From an uncultured Planktomarina sp. (lineage in GTDB: Bacteria; Pseudomonadota; Alphaproteobacteria; Rhodobacterales; Rhodobacteraceae), in contig CALSQF010000006.1 of assembly GCA_943788425.1 (NCBI GenBank), forward strand, positions 310,001 to 374,000: 64,000 nucleotides of DNA, given 5' to 3'. Under the pieces are notes generated by a model. It was not told the origin of the DNA. It did no database searches and saw nothing but the letters and a program-made list of their open reading frames with translations. The translations under genes and the position numbers were made by a program. Of the stretch, positions 17,641 to 25,234 are shown in pieces (position 1 is the first letter of the stretch; every line of letters begins with the position of its first letter).

Positions 17641-18567
17641 ATGCCCGATACAGAGCGCCCAGTCGCAATTCTTGGAACCGGGTTGATCGGCGTCAGCTGG
17701 ACAGCATTGTTTTTGCATTATGGCTTCGATGTGCAAGCTTGGGATCGTGATCCCGAAGCGCGCGATATGCTTCAGGAACGGCTCAAAGCGCCCATAGCGC
17801 AATTGCGGCAATTGGGTGATGGCGCAGATCGGCCAGGGCGTTTGACAGTCAATTCCGAGCTTACAGAGGTCTTGTCGCGCGCGATATTCGTGCAAGAGAA
17901 TGCACCTGAGCGCTTGGATGTGAAGCACGATCTATACCGCAGTTTTGAACTACACGCCGAGGCTGACGCTCTGATTGCCTCCAGCGCGTCTGGTCTGCCG
18001 TGGTCACAACTTAGCGCGCAGATGGACAGGCCGGAGCGTCTGCTGAATGCGCACCCCTATAACCCGCCCCATCTCGTGCCCTTGGTTGAGCTATTTTGCA
18101 ATGTGGACGCGACTTTGGCCCGCGCCGAAGAGATTTACCGTCGCATTGGCCGGGTGCCTGTGCGGATGAAACGTGAGGCGGTGGGTCATTTGGCCAATCG
18201 GCTGGCCTCCGCACTCTGGCGCGAAGCGGTTCACATTGTCGCTGAAGGCATCGCAGATGTGGAGGCGGTGGACCTTGCGCTGGTGAATGGGCCGGGGCTG
18301 CGCTGGGCGGTTATGGGTGCACATATGACCTACCATCTGGGCGGCGGCTCGGGTGGCATGGCCCATTACCTTGAGCATCTCGGTGACAGTCAGGAGGGGC
18401 GTTGGCGCACGCTTGGCACCCCGCAACTGACGCCAGAGCTGCGGGCTGCGCTGATCGAAGGGGTCGAGGTAGAGGCCCAGGGAAAATCCATTGCGCAATT
18501 GGAGCAAGAACGCGATGCAGCTTTGATGCGTATCTTAGCCACACGGAGGGCCTCCACCGGCAGCTGA
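17641..18567 (+). CDS. 3-hydroxyacyl-CoA / L-carnitine dehydrogenase-like (lambda-crystallin family) oxidoreductase
   Basis: This 308-residue protein has an N-terminal NAD-binding Rossmann fold (VAILGTGLIGVSW), a serine-rich segment before the active site (IASSASGLPWSQ), the catalytic His in NAHPYNPPHLVPLVE and a helical dimerisation domain. This pattern fits the 3-hydroxyacyl-CoA dehydrogenase superfamily branch that includes carnitine 3-dehydrogenase and L-gulonate 3-dehydrogenase rather than fatty-acid FadB. It follows the SDR gene by 9 bp. The usual partners of carnitine dehydrogenase (a BKACE-type cleavage enzyme and a thioesterase) are not beside it, so the substrate is left open. Confidence 0.8.
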   Translation: MPDTERPVAILGTGLIGVSWTALFLHYGFDVQAWDRDPEARDMLQERLKAPIAQLRQLGDGADRPGRLTVNSELTEVLSRAIFVQENAPERLDVKHDLYRSFELHAEADALIASSASGLPWSQLSAQMDRPERLLNAHPYNPPHLVPLVELFCNVDATLARAEEIYRRIGRVPVRMKREAVGHLANRLASALWREAVHIVAEGIADVEAVDLALVNGPGLRWAVMGAHMTYHLGGGSGGMAHYLEHLGDSQEGRWRTLGTPQLTPELRAALIEGVEVEAQGKSIAQLEQERDAALMRILATRRASTGS

Positions 18568-18585
18568 GCAGTGCTCCGCTTGGGG

Positions 18586-19377
18586 TCACTGGCCGCGAAA
18601 CACCGGTGCGCGTCTTTCATTAAACGCCGCCACTCCTTCGCGGCGGTCTTCGGTGGGAATGGTGCGATTATAGGCTTCAATTTCCATAACCAACCCATCC
18701 GCCAGCCCCAAGCCGCCGCCACGCCCAATCGCCAGCTTGGCTTGCCGCACTGCAATTGGCGCGTTGGTCGCTATGGCGGTGGCAGTCTTGAGCGCTGCGG
18801 GGAGCAGCTCTTCAATCGGATAGATGGCATTGGCGAGACCCCAGTCTAGAGCCTGCTCGGCCGTAAAGACCTCACCGGTGAGGATCAATTCCTTGGCCCG
18901 TCGCTCCCCGATTGCGCGCGCAAGGGTCTGCGTGCCGCCTGCGCCAGGAATGATGCCGATTTTAACTTCGGTCTGCGCAAAACGCGCGCCATGGGCCACA
19001 TAGGCAAAATCGACAGCTGCGGCCAACTCGCACCCGCCCCCGTAAGCTGCACCATTTATGGCCCCAATCACGGGAATTGGGCAGGTAATCACCGCGCGGG
19101 CCATGCGCTCATAGATCAAGTGTTGCTTCGACCATGCAGCGTTGCTCATTCCATGTCGTTCTTTCAAATCCCCGCCCGCACAAAAGGCGTGGGTGCCCGA
19201 TCCGGTGAGAATTATCGCGCGCGTTTCGCTTGGGTCCATGGACAGAGACTCAAAAATATCCACCAGATCCAATGCCATTTGCGTGTTGAATGCATTGGCA
19301 AAATCAGGGCGATTCAAAGTGATTTGTATGACATGGCTGGCAGGTCTGGAGATTAACAATGTGTCATAGGTGTTCAT
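18586..19377 (-). CDS. Enoyl-CoA hydratase/isomerase family protein
   Basis: This 263-residue crotonase-fold protein has the first oxyanion-hole segment AFCAGGDLKE and the second GAINGAAYGGGCELA, plus the conserved IIPGAGGTQ with a catalytic-type Glu upstream (TEVKIG). Family members hydrate enoyl-CoAs or shift double bonds. The start at 19377 (MNTYDTLL) gives the standard length; the frame is open further upstream without a plausible start. It converges on the hydroxyacyl-CoA dehydrogenase gene and lies 10 bp downstream of the NAD-dependent epimerase gene, probably in the same leftward operon. Confidence 0.87.
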   Translation of the reverse strand: MNTYDTLLISRPASHVIQITLNRPDFANAFNTQMALDLVDIFESLSMDPSETRAIILTGSGTHAFCAGGDLKERHGMSNAAWSKQHLIYERMARAVITCPIPVIGAINGAAYGGGCELAAAVDFAYVAHGARFAQTEVKIGIIPGAGGTQTLARAIGERRAKELILTGEVFTAEQALDWGLANAIYPIEELLPAALKTATAIATNAPIAVRQAKLAIGRGGGLGLADGLVMEIEAYNRTIPTEDRREGVAAFNERRAPVFRGQ

Positions 19378-19387
19378 ATCAGGGCCC

Positions 19388-20326
19388 TTAACTTTGGGAC
19401 TTCGCGAATTGCACCAGCGCCTCAACAGTGGCGTCAAAGTCATAATGCGGCTCCCAGCCCCAATCTGCCCGCGCGGCGCGATCATCAAAGACATCAGGCC
19501 AGCGCCGGACGAGGTCATCGGTCGGGCTGTCCGGGGTGAAGTTGCAGGTAAAATAAGGAAAACGGCTCTGGATTGCCTCGACCAGATCTTGAGCCGTGAA
19601 TACGTAGCTGTGCAGATTGTAGGCATGTTGGGTTAATGCAGCCCGCTGCGCAGAGCAAATTTCAATTATGCTGCGTGTAACATCATTGAGATAAAGCGTC
19701 GACATGCCAGTGTCCGGGGCAACTGGCATAACGAAGTTGTCACCTCTGGCCGCAGCGGCGATGGCGTGGCTTGGATAGGCTGTCATGGCACCAGCTGGGG
19801 CTGAGGGGGATAAAACCATAGGGAACCTCAGACAGCGAAAATCAAACCCCTGTTTCAATTTGAGGTACACCCCCATGCGCTCAACCGCGACTTTAGTTGC
19901 ACCATAAATGTTTTCGGGCCATTGGGGCGTGTTCAATGCAACGGGACTCTCAAGGTCAGGACCATAGGTTGCTGTGGTACTGGCGAAGAAAAAAGGTCCG
20001 ATATTTTGGTTTAAACATAGGCGCATTAGGCGAATGGAACTGGTGGCATTCACTTCCCAAGCCAATTGGGGATTGGCTTCTGAGCTGCCCGAAAGCATGG
20101 ACGCCAGGTGGATCACCACGTCGGGCTTGTATGCCGTGAGCGTGTCCTCCAAGAGACTCTGATCTTGCATATCGCCCAAGACGACGGCATACCGTTGCTC
20201 ACAATGGGGGCCTTCGCTGCCGGGCAGGTCAAAGCTTACAACCTTGGTACCTATGGCTTCCAAGTGCTGTGCCACCAAACGGCCCAGATTGCCGTTGCCG
20301 CCTGTGATTAATGCGGTTTTGAACAT
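19388..20326 (-). CDS. NAD-dependent epimerase/dehydratase (extended SDR)
   Basis: This 312-residue extended SDR starts MFKTALITGGNGNLGRLV (Gly-x-x-Gly-x-x-Gly). Its catalytic elements are STTATYGP and YGATK (Tyr-x3-Lys). The middle region HLASMLSGSSEANPQLAW and the substrate-loop sequence RFPMVLSP resemble a Roseobacter-group subfamily of epimerase-like dehydrogenases near threonine dehydrogenase and D-erythronate dehydrogenase. I cannot assign a substrate. It is followed by the enoyl-CoA hydratase gene (10 bp gap) and preceded 99 bp upstream by the yghU gene, all leftward. Confidence 0.8.
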   Translation of the reverse strand: MFKTALITGGNGNLGRLVAQHLEAIGTKVVSFDLPGSEGPHCEQRYAVVLGDMQDQSLLEDTLTAYKPDVVIHLASMLSGSSEANPQLAWEVNATSSIRLMRLCLNQNIGPFFFASTTATYGPDLESPVALNTPQWPENIYGATKVAVERMGVYLKLKQGFDFRCLRFPMVLSPSAPAGAMTAYPSHAIAAAARGDNFVMPVAPDTGMSTLYLNDVTRSIIEICSAQRAALTQHAYNLHSYVFTAQDLVEAIQSRFPYFTCNFTPDSPTDDLVRRWPDVFDDRAARADWGWEPHYDFDATVEALVQFAKSQS

Positions 20327-20425
20327 GAGATCTCTCCAATGAAGCTGCGCGTATCATGCCGGCATGTCGCTCAGATTAGCAAGTTTGATCGCACTGTTGT
20401 GCGCAAATTGGCACGGGTGCGGTGT

Positions 20426-21265
20426 TTATGCCTTCTGCAGGTCGTCAAAATCGCCTGCGCTGTGGCGCTCCGCCAGGCGTTCAGCTGCCGGCCCATGGGC
20501 GCGGTTGACCATGCGGCCGCGCTGAAAGGCAGGGCGGGCAAAGATCTCATCAGCCCAGCGCATGACGTTTTTGTAGCTGGTGACGTCCAGGAACTCTGCC
20601 GCATCATAGAGCAGACCTTTAACCAAGGCACCGTACCATGGCGCGGTCGCAATATCTGCGATGGTATAGCTGTCTCCTGCCAAAAATTGCCGCTCTGCTA
20701 GGTTGCGGTCGAGCACGTCGAGCTGGCGTTTTGCCTCCATTGAGAAGCGATTGATGGAATATTCGAATTTCTCTGGCGCATAGGCGTAAAAATGACCAAA
20801 ACCGCCGCCTAAGTACGGGGCAGACCCTTGAAGCCAAAATAGCCAGTTCAAGGTCTCGGCACGCTGGGCGATATCCTTGGGAAGAAATTCACCAAATTTT
20901 TCGGCCAGATACATTAAAATTGATCCACTTTCGAAGATCCGAAGCCCGGTTTCTTGATCCAGCATGGCTGGAATCTTGGAATTGGGATTGAGACTAACAA
21001 AGCCGCTGCCAAATTGTGCACCTTCACCGATGGGGATCAGCCAGGCATCATATTCCGCACCTTCATGTCCAAGTGCGAGCAGCTCTTCGAACATTGCTGT
21101 GACTTTCACGCCATTGGGCGTGCCTTGAGAATATAGCTGCAAAGGATGCTGGCCAAGGGGCAATTCTTTCTCGAAGGTGGGTCCGGCAATTGGGCGGTTG
21201 ATTTTGCCAAATTTACCGCCATTTTCGGCGTCCCATGTCCAAATTTTGGGAGGGGTGTAGGGCAT
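20426..21265 (-). CDS. yghU: YghU-type glutathione S-transferase (disulfide-bond oxidoreductase)
   Basis: This 279-residue protein begins MPYTPPKIWTWDAENGGKF, the distinctive N-terminal extension of YghU/YfcG-type GSTs. It continues with the thioredoxin-like domain (PLGQHPLQLYSQGTPNGVKV, ESGSILMYLAEKFG) and the helical domain (SYTIADIATAPWYG). Known YghU binds two glutathiones and reduces disulfides and organic peroxides. The start is set at 21265 by GGAG 6 bases upstream; the frame is open a further four codons to a TTG. It lies 67 bp downstream of the gntR pseudogene. Confidence 0.9.
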   Translation of the reverse strand: MPYTPPKIWTWDAENGGKFGKINRPIAGPTFEKELPLGQHPLQLYSQGTPNGVKVTAMFEELLALGHEGAEYDAWLIPIGEGAQFGSGFVSLNPNSKIPAMLDQETGLRIFESGSILMYLAEKFGEFLPKDIAQRAETLNWLFWLQGSAPYLGGGFGHFYAYAPEKFEYSINRFSMEAKRQLDVLDRNLAERQFLAGDSYTIADIATAPWYGALVKGLLYDAAEFLDVTSYKNVMRWADEIFARPAFQRGRMVNRAHGPAAERLAERHSAGDFDDLQKA

Positions 21266-21331
21266 TTTAGTCTCCAATGTCTTCGTATTTCAACATAGGA
21301 AGCGTGGGCAAAAACACAATGGCGAAGCGCG

Positions 21332-21985
21332 TTAATTCGCAGCGAGCGAGAAAGAGAGGCTTTTGCGCAAATGTGAATTCAATAGGTCTATCGCCGTCTC
21401 GGAGTCGCGTGCGAGTGCGGCTTCAAAAAATCAGTTGCTGTTCTTCGAGGGCTTTGGCCCAACGATAGTTGCGCAGCACCAGTTGGTAGCCAATGTATTT
21501 TTCGTAAATATTTTGGAAGACTGCGATCATATGCCGAGAGTTGCAGGCCCGCACCAAGGCAAAATGAAACTCCCAATCATAGTGCAGTTGGCGTTCTAGA
21601 CAAACGTCCTCGCCGGCTATAATTTTCTTGCCAATCATGGCCAATTTGTGGTGGGCAGATACCAGATTGCCCTCCCAATTTTCATCACCAAAAGCCAAGG
21701 AGGCTTTGAGAGCAGCGCATTGCAGTAATACGCGGAGATTGGACAGCTCAATCAGGTCCCCGTTGAACATTGTACGAACCAAAAAACCGCGTTGCTTGGG
21801 CGCGTCCACAAAACCATCACTAGCCAGCCGGTTAAGTGTTTCTCTTAAGGTTTAAACACTAACTGAGTACTGCATTTTTAAGGTGTCTAATTTCAGCTTT
21901 TCCCCGGCGTTAGAGCGCCGGCGATAATGTCGGATTTAAACTTCAAATAAACCGAAGATCCGACCGTTGTCGCGGCACTCGTCAT
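21332..21985 (-). pseudogene. GntR/FadR-family (FCD) transcriptional regulator with three lesions
   Basis: Pieced together across frames, the gene reads as a full GntR regulator. The start is at 21985 (MTSAATTVGSSVYLKFK) and the winged helix follows (SDIIAGAL, AGEKLKLDTLKMQYSVSV, TLRETLNRLASDGF). An FCD effector domain comes next (YDWEFHFALVRACNSRHM). The end (EAALARDSETAIDLLNSH) stops at 21332-21334. Three defects break it: one base lost near 21909-21912 between GAL and AGEK, an in-frame TAA at 21852-21854 inside the recognition helix, and one extra T in the six-base run at 21425-21430. It probably once controlled the adjacent catabolic genes. The longest open part starts after the DNA-binding domain, so no functional repressor can be made. 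Confidence 0.82.
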
Positions 21986-22389
21986 TTGCACTACCCTGCT
22001 TCGCTTATAAAATAATCATACACATTTTCAGGGAGTTCCTCAACATAACAGAATATCTGATAAAAATTTAAGTACCATATATATAGAGAGATCATTATCT
22101 CATTTATATGATATAATATCTGATATAGTGGCTCCAGCTTTGGAATTTTCATTGGGTTCAAATGTGATCATAAAGTGAAAATCGCGAAGCAATAAAATCA
22201 TATGATTAAATTTTCATCATACAAAAAAGCAAAAAGATTTAATTTATATCACATTCTTATTCCACATAATAAATGCCTACTAAGGTAAATTTGACCCATT
22301 TTGCGGCCATACTTTGCCCGCCTGAGGTCGAGTCCCGAATATCGGGAATTTAACATGTAACAGGAAAATTATCCGCTATTAGTTATTCT

Positions 22390-22514
22390 AGAACCTGGGG
22401 TAACGAGATCGCTGTAGCGGTCATTTAGTTCTGCCACCAAACCCAGGCCGAACACCGCGTGGCTTGCTATTCCAAGCTCTGGAAACCTCTTTCATTTTAA
22501 CTGAAAGAGGTTTT
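22390..22514 (+). ncRNA. Candidate structured small RNA
   Basis: This gene-free stretch can fold into nested stems. CCTGGG (22394-22399) pairs with CCCAGG (22442-22447). Inside it GATCGC (22407-22412) pairs with GCGGTC (22417-22422) around TGTA, using one G-T wobble. A terminator-like hairpin closes the segment (22483-22513). I do not recognise it as 6S, SRP, tmRNA or RNase P RNA. No convincing promoter is visible, although an A/T-rich block lies upstream. The strand is inferred from the order of stems and the T run; confidence is low. Confidence 0.3.
22483..22514 (+). terminator. Strong hairpin, probable rho-independent terminator
   Basis: AAACCTCTTTCA (22483-22494) and TGAAAGAGGTTT (22502-22513) are perfect 12 bp arms around a 7-base loop, followed by only one further T (run of four). 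Because the arms start and end in A/T it could act in both directions: for a rightward small RNA, or for leftward kynU transcripts, whose gene ends 67 bp away. Confidence 0.6.
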
Positions 22515-22580
22515 CGTGCTTCCAATAAACCTATGAGGGGCCAATTGGGCCAAAACAAGCGACCGCTGCGCCTGGCCGCT

Positions 22581-23777
22581 TTAGGTCACCAAGGCTTTAT
22601 TTTGAAATTCTGGGTTCTGCCAAGTTTTTTCAGTTAATATATTGGCCAAAATATCAACTGCTTGGGTGATATCTTCCAAGCTGGTGAATAAGGGTGTGAT
22701 GCCAAAGCGCATAATATTAGGCGCTCTAAAATCTCCGATGACCCCTTGCGCAATCAGAGCTTGCATACAGGCATAGCCATGTTCAAACTCAAAGGCCACA
22801 TGGCTGCCGCGTTGCTCGGGATCGCGGGGGCTGGCGAGGGTTAAGCCGGGGCATTTGGCTTCAACGCCGGAAATCAGGGCCTCTGAAAGCTCAATTGACC
22901 GGATCCGCAAATCCAACATATCTACCTCATCCCAAATATCCAATGCGGCCCCAAGCAAAGAGAAGGCCGCAATTGAAGGGGTGCCGATCCGCATGCGATC
23001 AATTTTTCCTGGCATCGGACGGAAGTTAAGATCAAAAGCAAAAGGTGCCTCATGCGCAAACCAGCCTGAGAGCACGGGCTCCACCTGATCAATCAAGTGG
23101 GGAGCGACATAGATAAACGCCGGCCCGCCGGGGCCAGAATTTAGGAATTTATAGGTACATCCGACTGCAAAATCGGCATTTGTGCCATACATATCAACAG
23201 GAATAGCACCGATAGAATGGGCCAAGTCCCAAACCACCGTTGCACCAACGCTGTGTGCTTTTTTGATAATGGCCTGCATGTCATGTTTGCGGCCGCTGCG
23301 GTAATCAACCTCTGTGACCATGACGGTGGCCACCTCTTCGGTGATATGATCCAACACATCCTCAGGTGCAGGGGTGCGCAGTTCGTAGCCCACATCACGC
23401 AAACCCATGAGCCCTTCAACCATGTAAAGATCTGTGGGGAAGTTGCCGCTGTCTGACAGGATCACCCGGCGCTTGGGGGCCAAGGCGAGCGCCGCGGCGA
23501 CCGCTTGGAAGACCCTTATCGAGAGCGTGTCTCCGACCACGGTACTGCCCGCAGGGGCACCGATCAAACGCCCCAACCTATCACCGAGCATATTGCTCTG
23601 CATGAACCAGTTTTTCGTGTTCCAGCCCCGGACCAATTCCGTGCGCCATTCATCCATTAAAAAGCTGTTGATCGCATTGGGAGCCGCTTTTGGCATAGGT
23701 CCAAGGGAATTTCCGTTGAGATAGATCACACCAGGTGGAATATCGAACATCTGTCGGGTCTTCGCAAAATCGGTCAT
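22581..23777 (-). CDS. kynU: Kynureninase
   Basis: This 398-residue fold-type I PLP enzyme has the kynureninase N-terminal motif YLNGNSLGPMPKAA. Aspartates lie in VWDLAHSIGAIPVD, the PLP-binding Lys in GCTYKFLNSGPGGPAF, and the C-terminal IMRFGITPLFTSLED matches the family. It cleaves L-kynurenine to anthranilate and alanine in tryptophan catabolism. The start at 23777 is preceded by AGAGGGA; an upstream in-frame GTG at 23831 is less likely. It follows pobA by 63 bp in the same direction, which suggests a two-gene operon. No kynA or kynB is in the window. Confidence 0.93.
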   Translation of the reverse strand: MTDFAKTRQMFDIPPGVIYLNGNSLGPMPKAAPNAINSFLMDEWRTELVRGWNTKNWFMQSNMLGDRLGRLIGAPAGSTVVGDTLSIRVFQAVAAALALAPKRRVILSDSGNFPTDLYMVEGLMGLRDVGYELRTPAPEDVLDHITEEVATVMVTEVDYRSGRKHDMQAIIKKAHSVGATVVWDLAHSIGAIPVDMYGTNADFAVGCTYKFLNSGPGGPAFIYVAPHLIDQVEPVLSGWFAHEAPFAFDLNFRPMPGKIDRMRIGTPSIAAFSLLGAALDIWDEVDMLDLRIRSIELSEALISGVEAKCPGLTLASPRDPEQRGSHVAFEFEHGYACMQALIAQGVIGDFRAPNIMRFGITPLFTSLEDITQAVDILANILTEKTWQNPEFQNKALVT

Positions 23778-23840
23778 TGAGAGTCCCTCTCGGTCTGAAG
23801 CTATAGGTAACCTATTATTATCTTTAGTCACCTGGCGCGA

Positions 23841-25019
23841 TCAATAGGGTAGGCCAACATAGTTTTCAGCCATAGCTTGTTGCGCTGCACGATTGCTGCG
23901 CAAGAATTCTATTTCTGCCAGCTGCATCTTAAAATCAAAGGCGCTTTGGTCTGGATAGCGATGCATGAGCGATGAGAACCACCAGCTGAAGCGTTCGGCC
24001 TTCCAAACCCGGGCCAGGGCCAGCTCGGAGTAGCCATCAATCCCCGCCGCATCGCCTGTCTCGTAAAACTGCCGCAAGCCATTATAAAGATAATGCACAT
24101 CAGAGGCGGCTGTATTGAGGCCTTTTGCGCCGGTGGGCGGCACGATATGGGCCGCATCGCCGCAGAGAAACAAGCGGCCCCAACGCATTGGCTCGCTGAC
24201 AAATGACCGCAGAGGTGCGATGCTTTTCTCTATCGAAGGACCCGTGACCATTTTTTCCGCGACCTCTGGTGGTAGCCGGCGCTTCAATTCGGCCCAAAAG
24301 GCCGCATCGCTCCAATCCTCTGGTCGGTCGGTTAGGTCGCATTGAATGTAGTAGCGGCTGAGGTTTTCGTTGCGCATAGAGCAAAGTGCGAATCCACGTT
24401 CGGAGTTTGCGTAGATCAGCTCATGGCTGACCGGAGGCGTGCGCGACAAAATTCCAAGCCAGCCAAAGGGGTAGATTTTCTCATATTCTTTGCGGATCTC
24501 GCTCGGAATGGTTTTGCGACTAACCCCGTGATACCCATCACAGCCGGCCACGAAATCACAGCTGATCTTATGGGTTTGCCCATCTTTGCGATAGGTGACA
24601 GTGGCCGCGTCGCTTTCAAGATCGTGAATCTCTACGTCTTCCACATTATACTCAATCTGACCGCCTATAGCTTCGCGCGCATCATAAAGATCTCGGGTGA
24701 CCTCAGTTTGCCCATAAACCATGACGGAATGCCCAGTCAGCTCTTTAAAATCGATGCGAAACATCTCATTGCCATAGGAGATGAGCGTGCCGTCATGGGC
24801 GAAGCCTTCCTTGGCCATACGGCCACCGATTCCGGCCTCCTCCATTAGCCCGAGCAGCCCGCGTTCCAAGACGCCCGCGCGAATACGGCTGAGTACATAG
24901 TCTTTAGATTTCCGCTCCAATACCACCGATTGAATGCCGCGTTTATGCAGCAATTGCGACAAAAGCAGCCCGGAAGGGCCGCCGCCGATAATGACAATTT
25001 GTGTCCTACGCTCACTCAT
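23841..25019 (-). CDS. pobA: 4-hydroxybenzoate 3-monooxygenase
   Basis: This 392-residue flavoprotein has GGGPSGLLLSQLL (FAD ADP-binding) near the N-terminus, SRIRAGVLERGL, the second FAD-contact motif GDAAHIVPPTGAKGLN, and the family's ending. Length and motifs fit PobA, which hydroxylates 4-hydroxybenzoate to protocatechuate with NADPH and O2. The start at 25019 (MSERRTQ) follows a GACAGG site; an ATT/ATG-rich extension upstream was not used. It is divergent from the sugar kinase gene, with a double palindrome between them, and leads into kynU. Confidence 0.93.
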   Translation of the reverse strand: MSERRTQIVIIGGGPSGLLLSQLLHKRGIQSVVLERKSKDYVLSRIRAGVLERGLLGLMEEAGIGGRMAKEGFAHDGTLISYGNEMFRIDFKELTGHSVMVYGQTEVTRDLYDAREAIGGQIEYNVEDVEIHDLESDAATVTYRKDGQTHKISCDFVAGCDGYHGVSRKTIPSEIRKEYEKIYPFGWLGILSRTPPVSHELIYANSERGFALCSMRNENLSRYYIQCDLTDRPEDWSDAAFWAELKRRLPPEVAEKMVTGPSIEKSIAPLRSFVSEPMRWGRLFLCGDAAHIVPPTGAKGLNTAASDVHYLYNGLRQFYETGDAAGIDGYSELALARVWKAERFSWWFSSLMHRYPDQSAFDFKMQLAEIEFLRSNRAAQQAMAENYVGLPY

Positions 25020-25120
25020 AACCTGTCTCGCAATGATCAAATCTACGCATTAGACGCGCCCGTGAAACAGTGGTCCAATCCGAGTAAGAGTTCAAGCACC
25101 GAGACATCTGGGCTGGGCAA

Positions 25121-25144
25121 GGGCGATCGCCCATTGCGCAATGG
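25121..25144. promoter_or_regulatory. Two overlapping perfect palindromes in the pobA/sugar-kinase divergent region
   Basis: GGGCGATCGCCC (25121-25132) is a perfect 12 bp palindrome. CCATTGCGCAATGG (25131-25144) is a perfect 14 bp palindrome that shares its first two bases with the end of the other. They lie 102 bp from the pobA start and 91 bp from the kinase start, with no T tract that would make them terminators for either gene. A pair of operator half-site arrays for a dimeric or tetrameric regulator of one or both genes is the natural reading; the regulator is not identified. Confidence 0.5.
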
Positions 25145-25234
25145 CAAAAAAACACTAGTAAAAGTCAAAAATATATTTTCGCGCCATCCCAGGTTATCAC
25201 TAGGGTGGCGCGAACGTTTTCCAAAGGGGGCCTT

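Larger units (their letters stand above)
21986..22580. other. AT-rich gene-free region between gntR remnant and kynU
   Basis: About 595 bp without a credible gene. The stretch 22010-22290 is markedly richer in A/T than the rest of the window, with tracts such as ATATATATAG and ATATGATATAATATC. At 22333-22347 there is a perfect inverted repeat TCCCGA-ATA-TCGGGA. From about 22390 a series of stems leads to a hairpin like a terminator (separate entries). A 28-codon ATG frame at 22201-22287 lacks a ribosome binding site and is not counted. Confidence 0.6.

Noticed and set aside
22201-22287. A 28-codon ATG frame in the AT-rich region
   Set aside because: No ribosome binding site, Lys/Phe/Tyr-rich composition explained by AT bias, and no recognisable feature.
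25123-25130. GCGATCGC as a HIP1-like repeat element
   Set aside because: Only noted here as part of a longer palindrome; it is not seen as a repeated element across the window.
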